Shown: positions 25,674 through 33,498, counted from the stretch's first letter. The stretch: DNA of 64,000 nt from UM-FILTER-40-17 sp032251335 (GCA_032251335.1 JAVVDW010000014.1:22035-86034); one strand, 5' to 3'. Made by a program: numbers and translations. The notes: a model not told the origin generated them from the sequence alone.

Positions 25674-25715
25674 ATGAGTATCTCGCAACTCGCATCTCGC
25701 ATTTCGACTGCGCTC

Positions 25716-25767
25716 GATGAGACAGCTCGATGAGACAGTTTGATGAGACAGTTTGATGAGACAAATT
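25716..25767. repeat. Four tandem 13-nt repeats between cusA and cusC
   Basis: GATGAGACAGCTC, GATGAGACAGTTT, GATGAGACAGTTT and GATGAGACAAATT, head to tail. They are preceded by TTTCGACTGCGCTC, a reversed copy of the GAGCGCAGTCGAAA motif, so the array may have grown from that element. Confidence 0.85.
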
Positions 25768-25811
25768 AGAAAAGATAGTTTTATAAAATGACAATATTAA
25801 AATCATTTAAA

Positions 25812-27047
25812 ATGGTAAAAGCAACAAACGTGATTCGTGTTTTGTCCCTTTTCCTGATGATGTTCTCGGGGCAGGCGCAATCCTTAGAGGCTTATTTAAA
25901 AACTGCAGCGGAAAACAATCCGGGGGTGAAGGCGGCTTATTTGGAGTTTGAAGCCGCGATGCAACGCCTGCCGCAAGTGAGCAGTTTGCCCGACCCGACC
26001 CTGAGCATGAGCGCGCTCGGGCAGATGATTGAAACCCGCGTGGGCACACAGGAGGCCAGGTTTTCACTGATGCAGACTTTTCCGTGGTTTGGTACGCTCA
26101 AAGCCAAAAAAGAAGTGGCTGCCTTGGAGGCGGATGCTAAATTTCAAACCTATTTGGATCGAAGAAATGAACTCTTCTTCAAAGTGAAAACTGCCTACTA
26201 TGAACTCTATGAAGTAAAACACCACCTTCACCACAAAATGGAAAATGGCCGGATTTTGGAATCGCTCCGCACTTTGGCCTTGAGCAAATTTGAAAACGGC
26301 ACGGCACTGATGACCGATGTCATCCGGGTGGACATTATGCAAAACGACAATCGGGTGGACATTGAAATTTTTCAGGACTCCCGAAAACCTTTGGAAGTGC
26401 GTTTCAACCGCTTGCTCAACCGGCCCGATAGTTTGGCCGTGGCTATTCCCGATTCCATTCCGATGCTGTTTGACAGGGAACTCTTGTTGTCGAAGCAAAA
26501 CTTTGCCGACAACCCGAATTTTCAACTATGGGACAGGAAAATGCGCGCTGCCGAAGCACAGGAAAAAGTTGCGCTTAAAAGCGGCTTACCCAATATCGGG
26601 TTGGGTGTCGATTACAGCATCATCAGCGAGCGTTCGGACGCTACTTTTTCAGACAACGGGCAAGACGCTTTTATGCCGGTGGTAAGCATTTCAATTCCTG
26701 TTTTCAGAAAAAAATACAAAGCCGCGCAGCAGGAAGCCCATTTGCTTCAAAAGGCCTATTCGGAAATGAAAACCGAAACAGAAAACCAATTATCGAGCAG
26801 TTGGGAAACCACTTTGTTTGAATTGGAGAGAGCGCAAAAACAAATTGAATTGTATCAGCAACAAATCATCAAAACGCAACAAACCATCGCGTTGTTGCTG
26901 TCGGCTTATAGCAATGGAACAGCAGATTTTGAAGAAATTTTGCGGATGCAACAGCAGTTGTTAAGATATCAAATGGAAATTTCGACCGCTTTTAAAAACT
27001 ATCAGGTGGCCCGGGCCAAAGCGGATTATTTAATCGGAAAAGAATGA
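25812..27047 (+). CDS. cusC: TolC-family outer-membrane efflux protein (CusC-like)
   Basis: 411 residues from ATG 25812 (MVKATNVIRVLSLFLMMFSGQAQS signal peptide); ATG 25788 would add eight residues and cannot be excluded. Two TolC/OEP repeats are visible: LEAYLKTAAENNPGVKAAYLEFEAA with LPDPTLSMSALGQMI in the first half, and a second long alpha-helical half (FQLWDRKMRAAEAQEKVALKSGLPNIGLGVDY, then QKAYSEMKTETENQLSSSW). Such proteins trimerise into the outer-membrane channel and periplasmic helical tunnel used by CusA and CusB. The gene stands between the 13-nt tandem array and the 8-nt array. Confidence 0.9.
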   Translation: MVKATNVIRVLSLFLMMFSGQAQSLEAYLKTAAENNPGVKAAYLEFEAAMQRLPQVSSLPDPTLSMSALGQMIETRVGTQEARFSLMQTFPWFGTLKAKKEVAALEADAKFQTYLDRRNELFFKVKTAYYELYEVKHHLHHKMENGRILESLRTLALSKFENGTALMTDVIRVDIMQNDNRVDIEIFQDSRKPLEVRFNRLLNRPDSLAVAIPDSIPMLFDRELLLSKQNFADNPNFQLWDRKMRAAEAQEKVALKSGLPNIGLGVDYSIISERSDATFSDNGQDAFMPVVSISIPVFRKKYKAAQQEAHLLQKAYSEMKTETENQLSSSWETTLFELERAQKQIELYQQQIIKTQQTIALLLSAYSNGTADFEEILRMQQQLLRYQMEISTAFKNYQVARAKADYLIGKE

Positions 27048-27053
27048 TGATAT

Positions 27054-27085
27054 GATGATTCGATGATTCGATGATTCGATGATGT
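27054..27085 (+). repeat. 8-nt repeat array upstream of the second four-helix-bundle gene
   Basis: GATGATTC three times and GATGATGT once, in tandem. The reverse complement of two units (16 nt) recurs exactly at 27558-27573 inside cusB. Confidence 0.85.
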
Positions 27086-27105
27086 GATTATAAAAATTTA
27101 AAATC

Positions 27106-27459
27106 ATGGAAAAAAGAAATGAGATATTAGAATTGAGTTTTGATTTTGCGCTCAACGTTATAGATTATTGCGAGGTGCTCGAAGAAAAACGAAAATATGT
27201 AATTGCCCGCCAACTCCTGAAAAGCGGCACTTCAATCGGGGCAAATGTCCGCGAAGCACAAAATGTACATGGCCGGAAAGATTTTATCGCTAAATGTATC
27301 ATTGCGGCTAAAGAGGCCGATGAAACGGAATACTGGTTATTGCTTTGTCAAAGAAGCAAAAACTATCCGGATTCGGATCATCTTTTGACCTCCATCCTAA
27401 GCTTAAAAAAGCTACTCACAAAAATTATTGCCTCAACCCTTAAAAATAACAAATCATGA
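27106..27459 (+). CDS. Four-helix-bundle protein (23S rRNA intervening-sequence family), second copy
   Basis: 117 residues, the same family as 9583-9951. It begins LELSFDFALNVIDYCEVLEEKRKYVIARQLLKSGTSIGANVREAQ, where GTSIGANVREA is the equivalent of the NIAEG signature. It continues with DFIAKCIIAAKEADETEYWLLL and a basic helical end. Function is unknown. It is embedded in the metal-efflux operon between cusC and cusB and overlaps the cusB start (ATGA at 27456-27459), so cusB translation is probably coupled to it. It is of a different subgroup from the trp copy, so the two are not a recent duplication, yet both have the same type of flanking 8-nt arrays. Confidence 0.88.
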   Translation: MEKRNEILELSFDFALNVIDYCEVLEEKRKYVIARQLLKSGTSIGANVREAQNVHGRKDFIAKCIIAAKEADETEYWLLLCQRSKNYPDSDHLLTSILSLKKLLTKIIASTLKNNKS

Positions 27460-29270
27460 AAACGCTTTTTAAAAACAAATATGTGCTCTTCGGGATCACC
27501 CTTTTTATGGGACTTTTATTGGGTTGGCTCATCAAACCATCAGATCATCAAGTGATTGAATCATCGAATCATCAAAGTATCAAAGTATCAAATCATCAGA
27601 TCATCGGATCATCGGATAATCAGGTGTGGACCTGCTCCATGCACCCGCACATTCACAAAAATGAACCCGGGCCATGCCCGATTTGCGGAATGGATTTGAT
27701 ACCGATGGAACAAGCCGAGACCAACGAAAACCCAATGGCTTTGGAAATGACCGAAGATGCCATGAAATTAGCCAACATCCAGACCTCCGTAGTCGGAAGC
27801 GAAAATCAGTCGGGTGCGCGCCAAATCCGCCTCAACGGGAAAGTGCAGGCCGACGAACGGAAAGTATATGTACAATCATCGCACATACCTGGGCGCATTG
27901 AGCAATTGAACGTCAATTTTACCGGCGAACCTGTCTCCCGCGGAAAAGTACTTGCCACGGTGTATTCGCCCGAATTGGTCACCGCCCAACAAGAACTTTT
28001 GCAAGCCGAAAAAATCAAAGCCACGCAACCCGAATTGTTCAATGCCGCTAAAAACAAGCTCAAAAACTGGAAGCTGACCGAAGCGCAAATCAACCGGATA
28101 TTGGAAAACGGCAAGCCCATAGAGCGTTTCCCGATTTTGTCCGATGTCAACGGCATTGCAGTAGAGAAAAAAGTGAATTTGGGTGATTATGTGCAGCGCG
28201 GGACGCCGGTCTATGAAATCGCCGATTTGTCGAGCGTTTGGGTACAGTTTGAAGTCTATGAAAGTGATTTGGCTTGGGTGAAGGTGGGCGATAAAGTCAG
28301 TTATACGTTGTCATCGCTTCCCGGAGAAAAATTTGAAGGAGCCGTAGCCTTTATCGATCCGGTGATAGACCCACAAACACGGGTGGCCTTGGCGCGGATA
28401 GAGGTAAAAAATACCGGCGGAAAATTCAAGCCCGAAATGTTTGCCACCGGCATCCTCAAAAACGAAACAAAAGCTGCTTCAACCCCATCGTTGGTTGTAC
28501 CCAAATCGGCAGTGATGTGGACGGGCGAACGCTCGGTGGTGTATGTGAAAACCGCGACGGACAAGAAAGTTTATTTCGCCCTGCGCGAAGTTACTTTAGG
28601 CGCGTCATTGGGCGATAGCTATGAAGTAAAATCGGGTTTGGAAGCCGGTGAAGAAATTGTCACTTACGGAACTTTTACGGTTGACGCAGCGTCGCAATTG
28701 GCGGGTAAACCCAGCATGATGCGCCCCGAAGGCGGTGCGGCGATGACCGGGCACAACCATGGCGGGATGGACATGGATGCTAAGCAAACCAACGGGGAAA
28801 CCACTACTAAAACCACTACTTTATCTAAAGAAGCCAAGGCTGCGGTAGAAAAATTGGTCGATCAATATTTGTTGCTCAAAAACACTTTGGTTAAAGATAA
28901 TTTTGCCGAAGCAGACAAACAGGTCAAAGCGTTGCAAAAAGCCTTTTCGGAAACCAGCATGGGTTTGTTTACGGGCGACAGCCACAACAAATGGATGGAT
29001 TATCAAAAGCGAATGCAGGTGCAGACCACACAATTTTTGCAAACCAAGAGTATCGACGAAGCCCGAACGGTATTTATAGAACTTTCCAACATCATGATAG
29101 AAATGACCAGCGATTTCGGGCCGTTTGCGCAAACCTTTTACGTGCAGTATTGCCCGATGGCCAACCAAAACAAGGGTGCAGAATGGATAAGTGCTTCCAA
29201 AAATGTTGAAAATCCGTATTACGGAGCCAAGATGTTGGGTTGTGGCGAAGTCACCAAGACCATTCAATAA
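27456..29270 (+). CDS. cusB: CusB-like efflux RND periplasmic adaptor with HMBD and DUF3347
   Basis: 604 residues. Order: N-terminal membrane anchor (residues 8-26); a repetitive linker (29-56, read from an 8-nt DNA repeat); a heavy-metal-binding domain (WTCSMHPHIHKNEPGPCPICGMDLIPM, residues 58-84, with Cys and His metal ligands); the HlyD-type barrel-sandwich and beta-barrel parts (about 120-430); a Met/His-rich stretch (MTGHNHGGMDMDAKQ, about 430); and a C-terminal DUF3347 domain (KAAVEKLVDQYLLLKNTL to the end, with the YCPMANQNKGAEW and GCGEV motifs). The adaptor links CusA to CusC and captures metal in the periplasm. The Met/His-rich patches favour Cu(I) or Ag(I). The start ATG overlaps the preceding stop. 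Confidence 0.93.
   Translation: MKTLFKNKYVLFGITLFMGLLLGWLIKPSDHQVIESSNHQSIKVSNHQIIGSSDNQVWTCSMHPHIHKNEPGPCPICGMDLIPMEQAETNENPMALEMTEDAMKLANIQTSVVGSENQSGARQIRLNGKVQADERKVYVQSSHIPGRIEQLNVNFTGEPVSRGKVLATVYSPELVTAQQELLQAEKIKATQPELFNAAKNKLKNWKLTEAQINRILENGKPIERFPILSDVNGIAVEKKVNLGDYVQRGTPVYEIADLSSVWVQFEVYESDLAWVKVGDKVSYTLSSLPGEKFEGAVAFIDPVIDPQTRVALARIEVKNTGGKFKPEMFATGILKNETKAASTPSLVVPKSAVMWTGERSVVYVKTATDKKVYFALREVTLGASLGDSYEVKSGLEAGEEIVTYGTFTVDAASQLAGKPSMMRPEGGAAMTGHNHGGMDMDAKQTNGETTTKTTTLSKEAKAAVEKLVDQYLLLKNTLVKDNFAEADKQVKALQKAFSETSMGLFTGDSHNKWMDYQKRMQVQTTQFLQTKSIDEARTVFIELSNIMIEMTSDFGPFAQTFYVQYCPMANQNKGAEWISASKNVENPYYGAKMLGCGEVTKTIQ
27539..27625 (-). repeat. 8-nt repeat array inside the cusB coding sequence
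   Basis: Units of the type GAATCATC and CAAATCATC are in the opposite orientation to the array at 27054-27085; 27558-27573 is an exact reverse complement of two units there. Because three 8-nt units equal eight codons, the protein shows an 8-residue period: SDHQVIES, SNHQSIKV, SNHQIIGS, SDNQ. Confidence 0.82.
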
Positions 29271-29313
29271 ATTTTATACACACAAATTACAGTAATCTTT
29301 AAATTTTATAAAA

Positions 29314-29769
29314 ATGAAAAATGCCATCCGTTTGATGAACACCTTACTGATAGGTGTTGCCTTGGTTTCTTGCAACCAGACATCCAAAAATCAAGAAAAT
29401 GTAGAAAAATCTACGACTCCCATTGAATCCAAACAACCGCAAGTTGAAACCACAAAAACAGCAGATGTTTTTGTTCCGGCCAAGACCTATCGGGTAGGCG
29501 AGCAAGTGCCCAACGACTTGGTTTGTATGGTGAACAATGCCTTCATGGGAAAAGCCCAGATACCTGTGCCTGTCAACGGCAAAACCTATTACGGCTGCTG
29601 CGACATGTGTGTCCATCGCCTAAATAAAGAAGCGAATTCAAGGATGGCAACAGACCCGTTTAGCGGCAAGACTGTTGACAAATCTGAGGCTTACATCGTG
29701 CTTACAAAGGCTGATGGCGAGGTGACTTATTTTGAGTCTGAAGCCAACTATCATGCTTTTGCTAAATGA
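29314..29769 (+). CDS. Lipoprotein with TRASH/YHS-like Cys motif, metal-linked
   Basis: 151 residues. A lipobox (LIGVALVSCNQ, Cys near residue 21) predicts a lipid-anchored envelope protein. After a Thr/Glu/Lys-rich linker comes VPNDLVCMVNNAFMGKAQIPVPVNGKTYYGCCDMCVHRLNKEA (given here in parts: VPNDLVCMVNN, then GKTYYGCCDMCVHRL), a C-x(n)-C-C-x-x-C arrangement like TRASH/YHS metal-binding domains. It ends with a small FGE-like strand pair (AYIVLTKADGEVTYFESEANYHAF). It lies 43 nt after cusB and probably belongs to the same operon as a periplasmic metal sensor or chaperone. The function is inferred from the motif and the neighbours. Confidence 0.75.
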   Translation: MKNAIRLMNTLLIGVALVSCNQTSKNQENVEKSTTPIESKQPQVETTKTADVFVPAKTYRVGEQVPNDLVCMVNNAFMGKAQIPVPVNGKTYYGCCDMCVHRLNKEANSRMATDPFSGKTVDKSEAYIVLTKADGEVTYFESEANYHAFAK

Positions 29770-29791
29770 CCTAACCCGCATCAAAACAACT

Positions 29792-29818
29792 ACAGCCCTG
29801 ACTTTACAACAGGGCTGT
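29792..29818 (+). terminator. Probable terminator of the metal-efflux operon
   Basis: ACAGCCCT (29792-29799) pairs with AGGGCTGT (29811-29818) around an 11-nt loop, followed by a weak T-rich tail (TGCTATT). The stem is good but the tail is poor. Confidence 0.55.
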
Positions 29819-29890
29819 TGCTATTACGACTAAGGCTATTAAACCAATCACCGGCAAGCAACCCCATCTCTTTTTTAGCATCATAGCGGC

Positions 29891-30307
29891 TTACATTTTA
29901 ATAAATTTCTCGGAACGCGTGCCTTTGTCGGTTTGTAGCTTGAGGATGTAGAGGCCGCTTGCCAGATTGGAGACATCGATACCCTCTTGGGACAGATTGT
30001 GTCCTGTGCCAACGGCTTGCCCGTTGATGTTGTAAATCTCATAAGCTTCTATCAGCAAGCTGTTGTTTATAGCTATGTTGAGCAGGTTTTGCACGGGGTT
30101 GGGGAAGAGCCTAAAACCGTTTTCAGAGGTAAAATCTTCGAGGCTCTGGGTGGCAGTATTCTCATACCATGAAATTCTACTATCTGTTGAAGAAGCCGAG
30201 AGTACATCCAGGTCACCATCGCTGTCTATATCGGCAGCGTAAACGTCAGATGCAAAATCAGCCAAGTCGTAAAGAAAGTAGTTTTGGTTGCAATTGGCAA
30301 TTAGGTT
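29891..30307 (-). pseudogene. C-terminal remnant of a type IX secreted FG-GAP/VCBS protein
   Basis: The frame encodes the end of a VCBS repeat (NYFLYDLADFASDVYAADID, then SDGDLDVLSASSTDSRISWYEN) followed by a complete type A sorting domain (FRLFPNPVQNLLNI, IYNINGQAV, LASGLYILKL, SEKFIKM). Upstream in frame the reading starts at a stop codon (30308-30310). There is no ATG and no signal peptide; a TTG at 30265 is the only possible start. An exported protein without its N-terminus cannot be functional, so this is read as a truncated leftover. It shows that part of a larger secreted protein gene was lost here. Confidence 0.78.
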
Positions 30308-30523
30308 TTATAAAACCAAATATATCGATAAAACATATAAAGTAGCAAGCCCGTCTGAAAATAGCAGAGATGAATCCGCCAATAGGTGTCGATTGAATAA
30401 GCCGGCTACTTCGCGTTTGGTGTTTTTGTTTCCAATATGCTCGTCTTAGGGAGCAAAAAAATGACAGACAACGAGTACATCACAACCAAAAAAATGCTTA
30501 CTTTTCAACATGAAAGTTGAATC

Positions 30524-30940
30524 ATGACACATAAAATTATCGGTCGGTCGGAAACAGCAGATTTTCCCGAATTGGGATTAAGCAATATTCCTGTCAAAAT
30601 AGATACAGGTGCTTACACCTCGTCTATCCATTATAAAAACCTTGAAGAAAAAGAGGGGGAACTACTCGTTTGGTTTGACAAACTCACATCACCAATCCAT
30701 TTTAAAAGCTTTAAAATAGCCAAAGTAAGAAGCAGCAACGGAAAGTTGCAAAATCGTTATAAAATTAAGACACAAATGCGTTTCTTTGGCAAAAAATATC
30801 GCATACAGATGACCCTTGCCAAACGCACGCGTATGCGTTATCCGGTTTTAATTGGAAGAAAATTTCTGTCTAATAAGTTTTTAGTAGATCCGAGCAAGCA
30901 AAATCTCAGCGGTACCAAAAATCCAAAAACAATTTTATGA
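30524..30940 (+). CDS. RimB-like retropepsin-fold protease (PF05618 family)
   Basis: 138 residues, the whole of a PF05618 domain. The motif PVKIDTGAYTSSIHYKN (Asp-Thr-Gly-Ala, near residues 27-30) is the retropepsin-type active-site loop, and RYPVLIGRKFLSNKFLVD near the end is the other conserved segment. The family was once called ATP-dependent zinc protease. RimB members act with RimK and trim poly-glutamate tails on ribosomal protein S6. The gene overlaps rimK by ATGA (30937-30940), so the two products are likely translated together. The short inverted repeat TTCAAC/GTTGAA just upstream (30504-30521) may affect initiation. Confidence 0.87.
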   Translation: MTHKIIGRSETADFPELGLSNIPVKIDTGAYTSSIHYKNLEEKEGELLVWFDKLTSPIHFKSFKIAKVRSSNGKLQNRYKIKTQMRFFGKKYRIQMTLAKRTRMRYPVLIGRKFLSNKFLVDPSKQNLSGTKNPKTIL

Positions 30941-31809
30941 ACATAGCCATTTTATCGAGAAATGCAGGACTCTATTCTACCAACAGGTTGGTGGAAGCAG
31001 CACAAAAACGAGGCCACCACGTTGAAGTTATAGACCCACTGAGGTGCGATATCGTTATTGAAAAAAAGAATCCTGAGATTTATTACAAAGGACGTCATTT
31101 AGATAACTTTCAGGCGGTGATTCCGCGTATAGGCGCTTCGGTCACTTTTTACGGAACGGCTGTGGTCAGGCAGTTTGAAATGATGCATGTTTTTACCACG
31201 GTAGAGTCACAGGCCTTGGTACGGTCGCGCGATAAACTCAGAAGCTTGCAAATCCTCAGCCGTGCCGGTTTGGGTTTGCCCAAAACGGTCTTTACCAACT
31301 ATTCTAAAAACGTTAGAGAAATCATAGAACATGTGGGTGGCGCACCGGTGGTCATCAAGTTGCTTGAAGGTACACAAGGCTTAGGCGTGGTGCTGGCGGA
31401 AACACAAAATGCAGCAGAATCTGTCATTGAAGCCTTTAACGGACTCCAAGCGCGCGTCATTGTGCAGGAATTTATCAAAGAAGCCGGCGGCGCCGACATA
31501 CGTGCATTTGTGGTAGATGGGCATGTAGTGGGCTCTATGAAACGGCAAGGCAAAGAAGGCGAATTCCGTTCCAACCTTCACCGAGGCGGCTCAGCAGAAA
31601 TCATAGAACTCACAGATGAAGAAGAAGTTACCGCCATCAAAGCGGCACGGGCTATGAGTTTGGGTGTGGCCGGTGTAGATATGTTGCGCTCAGACCGCGG
31701 TCCTTTGATTTTAGAAGTCAACTCTTCGCCTGGGCTGGAAGGCATTGAAGCAGCTACCGGTGTAGATATAGCCAAAAAAATCATACGTTATATTGAAAGA
31801 AACGTCTAA
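30937..31809 (+). CDS. rimK: RimK-family alpha-L-glutamate ligase
   Basis: 290 residues, ATP-grasp fold. N-terminal segment NIAILSRNAGLYSTNRLVEAAQKRGH; ATP-binding parts VVIKLLEGTQGLGVVLAE and IVQEFIKEAGGADIRAFVVDG; nucleobase and phosphate region FRSNLHRGGSA; Mg-binding GVDMLRSDRGPLILEVNSSPGLEGIE. RimK adds glutamates to the C-terminus of ribosomal protein S6 and can make poly-alpha-glutamate. It is overlapped by rimB upstream and lies 2 nt before a zinc deacylase gene. The three genes probably form a tag-and-trim module. Related LysX or CofE-like specificities are less likely given the RimB neighbour. Confidence 0.92.
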   Translation: MNIAILSRNAGLYSTNRLVEAAQKRGHHVEVIDPLRCDIVIEKKNPEIYYKGRHLDNFQAVIPRIGASVTFYGTAVVRQFEMMHVFTTVESQALVRSRDKLRSLQILSRAGLGLPKTVFTNYSKNVREIIEHVGGAPVVIKLLEGTQGLGVVLAETQNAAESVIEAFNGLQARVIVQEFIKEAGGADIRAFVVDGHVVGSMKRQGKEGEFRSNLHRGGSAEIIELTDEEEVTAIKAARAMSLGVAGVDMLRSDRGPLILEVNSSPGLEGIEAATGVDIAKKIIRYIERNV

Positions 31810-31811
31810 AC

Positions 31812-32780
31812 ATGGCTAAGCTCAACGGATTTAAACTTTTTGGTGAAAACATTGCGCCCGGCGAAAGCAAAACCATTTATCTCGAAATCGCCAAGCTTCA
31901 TACGACGACTAAACTGAGTATCCCCATTATTGTAGAGCGTGCAGAGGAGCCGGGACCCGTCATACTGATTACAGCCGGCATACACGGTGATGAAATCAAT
32001 GGCATAGACATCGTTAGGCAACTGGTTGCCCAAAAAATCAACTGTCCGTTGCAAGGCACTATTGTTTGCATTCCTATTGTCAATGTTTTTGGTTTTGTAA
32101 ATCGCTCGCGGGCATTTCCCGACGGCCGCGACCTAAATCGGGTGTTTCCGGGTTCAAAAAACGGATCGTTGGCTTCCCGATTTGCCTATGAGATTATGAC
32201 CGAAATTCTTCCGAAAGTAGATTATTGTTTAGATTTTCATACCGGTGGCGCACAGCGCTTCAACGCCCCACAAATTCGCATCGAATTTGAAAACACCACG
32301 CTTTTCGAATTGGCAAAAGTTTTCAACGCACCTTTTACCGTGCACAGTAAAAACTTGGCAAAGACCTTTAGAAACAGTTGCGACAAATTAGGCAAACCTA
32401 TGCTGCTGTTTGAAGGCGGCAAGTCTGACGACATCAACAAAGAGGTAAGTCGCGATGCCATTGAAGGCATCAAACGCGTTCTCAATCATTTGGGGGTTTT
32501 GTGTACCCGTGTAAAGGCCAATCCGGCATCGCAACATTCAGTTTTTGTCAACGAAACCCAATGGATTCGAGCCAAAGTTTCGGGTTTGTTTCACAATGAA
32601 ATCGAGATTGGTCAAAAAGTAAAAAAGGGAACAGTTTTGGCCAACATTACTGATCCGTACGGCAGTATTTCCAAAAAAATCAAAGCTCCGGTTGAAGGTT
32701 ATGTCATCAACATCAACCATTCGCCCATCGTTTATCAAGGCGATGCCATTTATCACCTCGCAACACATTGGCAAACCTAA
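31812..32780 (+). CDS. Succinylglutamate desuccinylase/aspartoacylase-family zinc hydrolase
   Basis: 322 residues, AstE/AspA family of M14-like deacylases. The zinc ligands are in TAGIHGDEINGIDI (His and Glu of HGDE, near residue 58) and DYCLDFHTGGAQR (His near residue 144). Arg in RAFPDGRDLNRVFPG is the usual substrate carboxylate contact, and the catalytic Glu is in PMLLFEGGKSDD. The C-terminal part has a biotinyl/lipoyl-like barrel (GLFHNEIEIGQKVKKGTVLANI). Members remove acyl groups from glutamate or aspartate. Position after rimB-rimK suggests a substrate related to glutamylated peptides, which is inference. Confidence 0.88.
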   Translation: MAKLNGFKLFGENIAPGESKTIYLEIAKLHTTTKLSIPIIVERAEEPGPVILITAGIHGDEINGIDIVRQLVAQKINCPLQGTIVCIPIVNVFGFVNRSRAFPDGRDLNRVFPGSKNGSLASRFAYEIMTEILPKVDYCLDFHTGGAQRFNAPQIRIEFENTTLFELAKVFNAPFTVHSKNLAKTFRNSCDKLGKPMLLFEGGKSDDINKEVSRDAIEGIKRVLNHLGVLCTRVKANPASQHSVFVNETQWIRAKVSGLFHNEIEIGQKVKKGTVLANITDPYGSISKKIKAPVEGYVININHSPIVYQGDAIYHLATHWQT

Positions 32781-32784
32781 AGAG

Positions 32785-33357
32785 ATGGACAAAAAAGCAC
32801 TCAGAAAACTGTACACAGAAAAAAGAATGTCGCTGTCTGCCGATGACAGGCAAATCCTAAACGCGGCTATCTTTGAGCAGCTTAAAAACCTACCTATTTG
32901 GGAATACAACTTTTATCACGTCTATCTGCCCATTCCGACAAAAAACGAACCTGAGACCAATCAAATTATTTCAACACTTTTTACACAAGGCAAAAAAGTG
33001 ATGGTTTCTAAGGCCGATTTTACAAACTTTGAAATGCGCCATTTCTATTTGGAACCAAACACACAGCTAGCACCCGGAGCTTATCAAATTCCGGAACCCG
33101 TGGATGCAATCGCTGCTGATGCGCAACTTACAGAAGTGATTTTTGTGCCCCTATTGGCTTTTGATTTGCAAGGCTACAGGGTGGGATATGGAAAAGGTTT
33201 TTACGATAGATTTATGGCAAGATGCCAAAAAAATACGCTTAAAATAGGCATTTCTTTTTTTGATCCTGTGGATGTCATTAAGGACAAGCAACTGACAGAT
33301 ATCCCTTTGGATTATTGTGTGACACCCGAAAGGGTTTACAGGTTTTTTGCCGATTAA
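32785..33357 (+). CDS. 5-formyltetrahydrofolate cyclo-ligase
   Basis: 190 residues from ATG 32785 (MDKKALRKLYTEKRMSLS), which matches the family start; an earlier in-frame ATG lies inside the preceding gene. It converts 5-formyl-THF to 5,10-methenyl-THF with ATP. Motifs are the N-terminal basic RKLYTEKR, the folate region FVPLLAFDLQGYRVGYGKGFYDRFMA, and the ATP-binding glycine and Lys in YGKGFYDR. It is 4 nt after the zinc hydrolase gene, apparently the last member of the rimBK operon. Confidence 0.94.
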   Translation: MDKKALRKLYTEKRMSLSADDRQILNAAIFEQLKNLPIWEYNFYHVYLPIPTKNEPETNQIISTLFTQGKKVMVSKADFTNFEMRHFYLEPNTQLAPGAYQIPEPVDAIAADAQLTEVIFVPLLAFDLQGYRVGYGKGFYDRFMARCQKNTLKIGISFFDPVDVIKDKQLTDIPLDYCVTPERVYRFFAD

Positions 33358-33498
33358 TTGGTTTCTTTGGTGCGCCTTAGCCCGGAAAGATATTTTGATT
33401 TTGAAGTGATGCCATCTCCGCATCTCTGCGCGCTCCTTAAGGTAAAATACAGATTTTATCAAGACCTATGTGTCGCCAAGTTTTTACAAATTAAAAAC

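Noticed and set aside
25716..27085. Tandem 13-nt and 8-nt repeats considered as a CRISPR array
   Set aside because: Units are adjacent without spacers, far too short for CRISPR repeats, and there are no cas genes.
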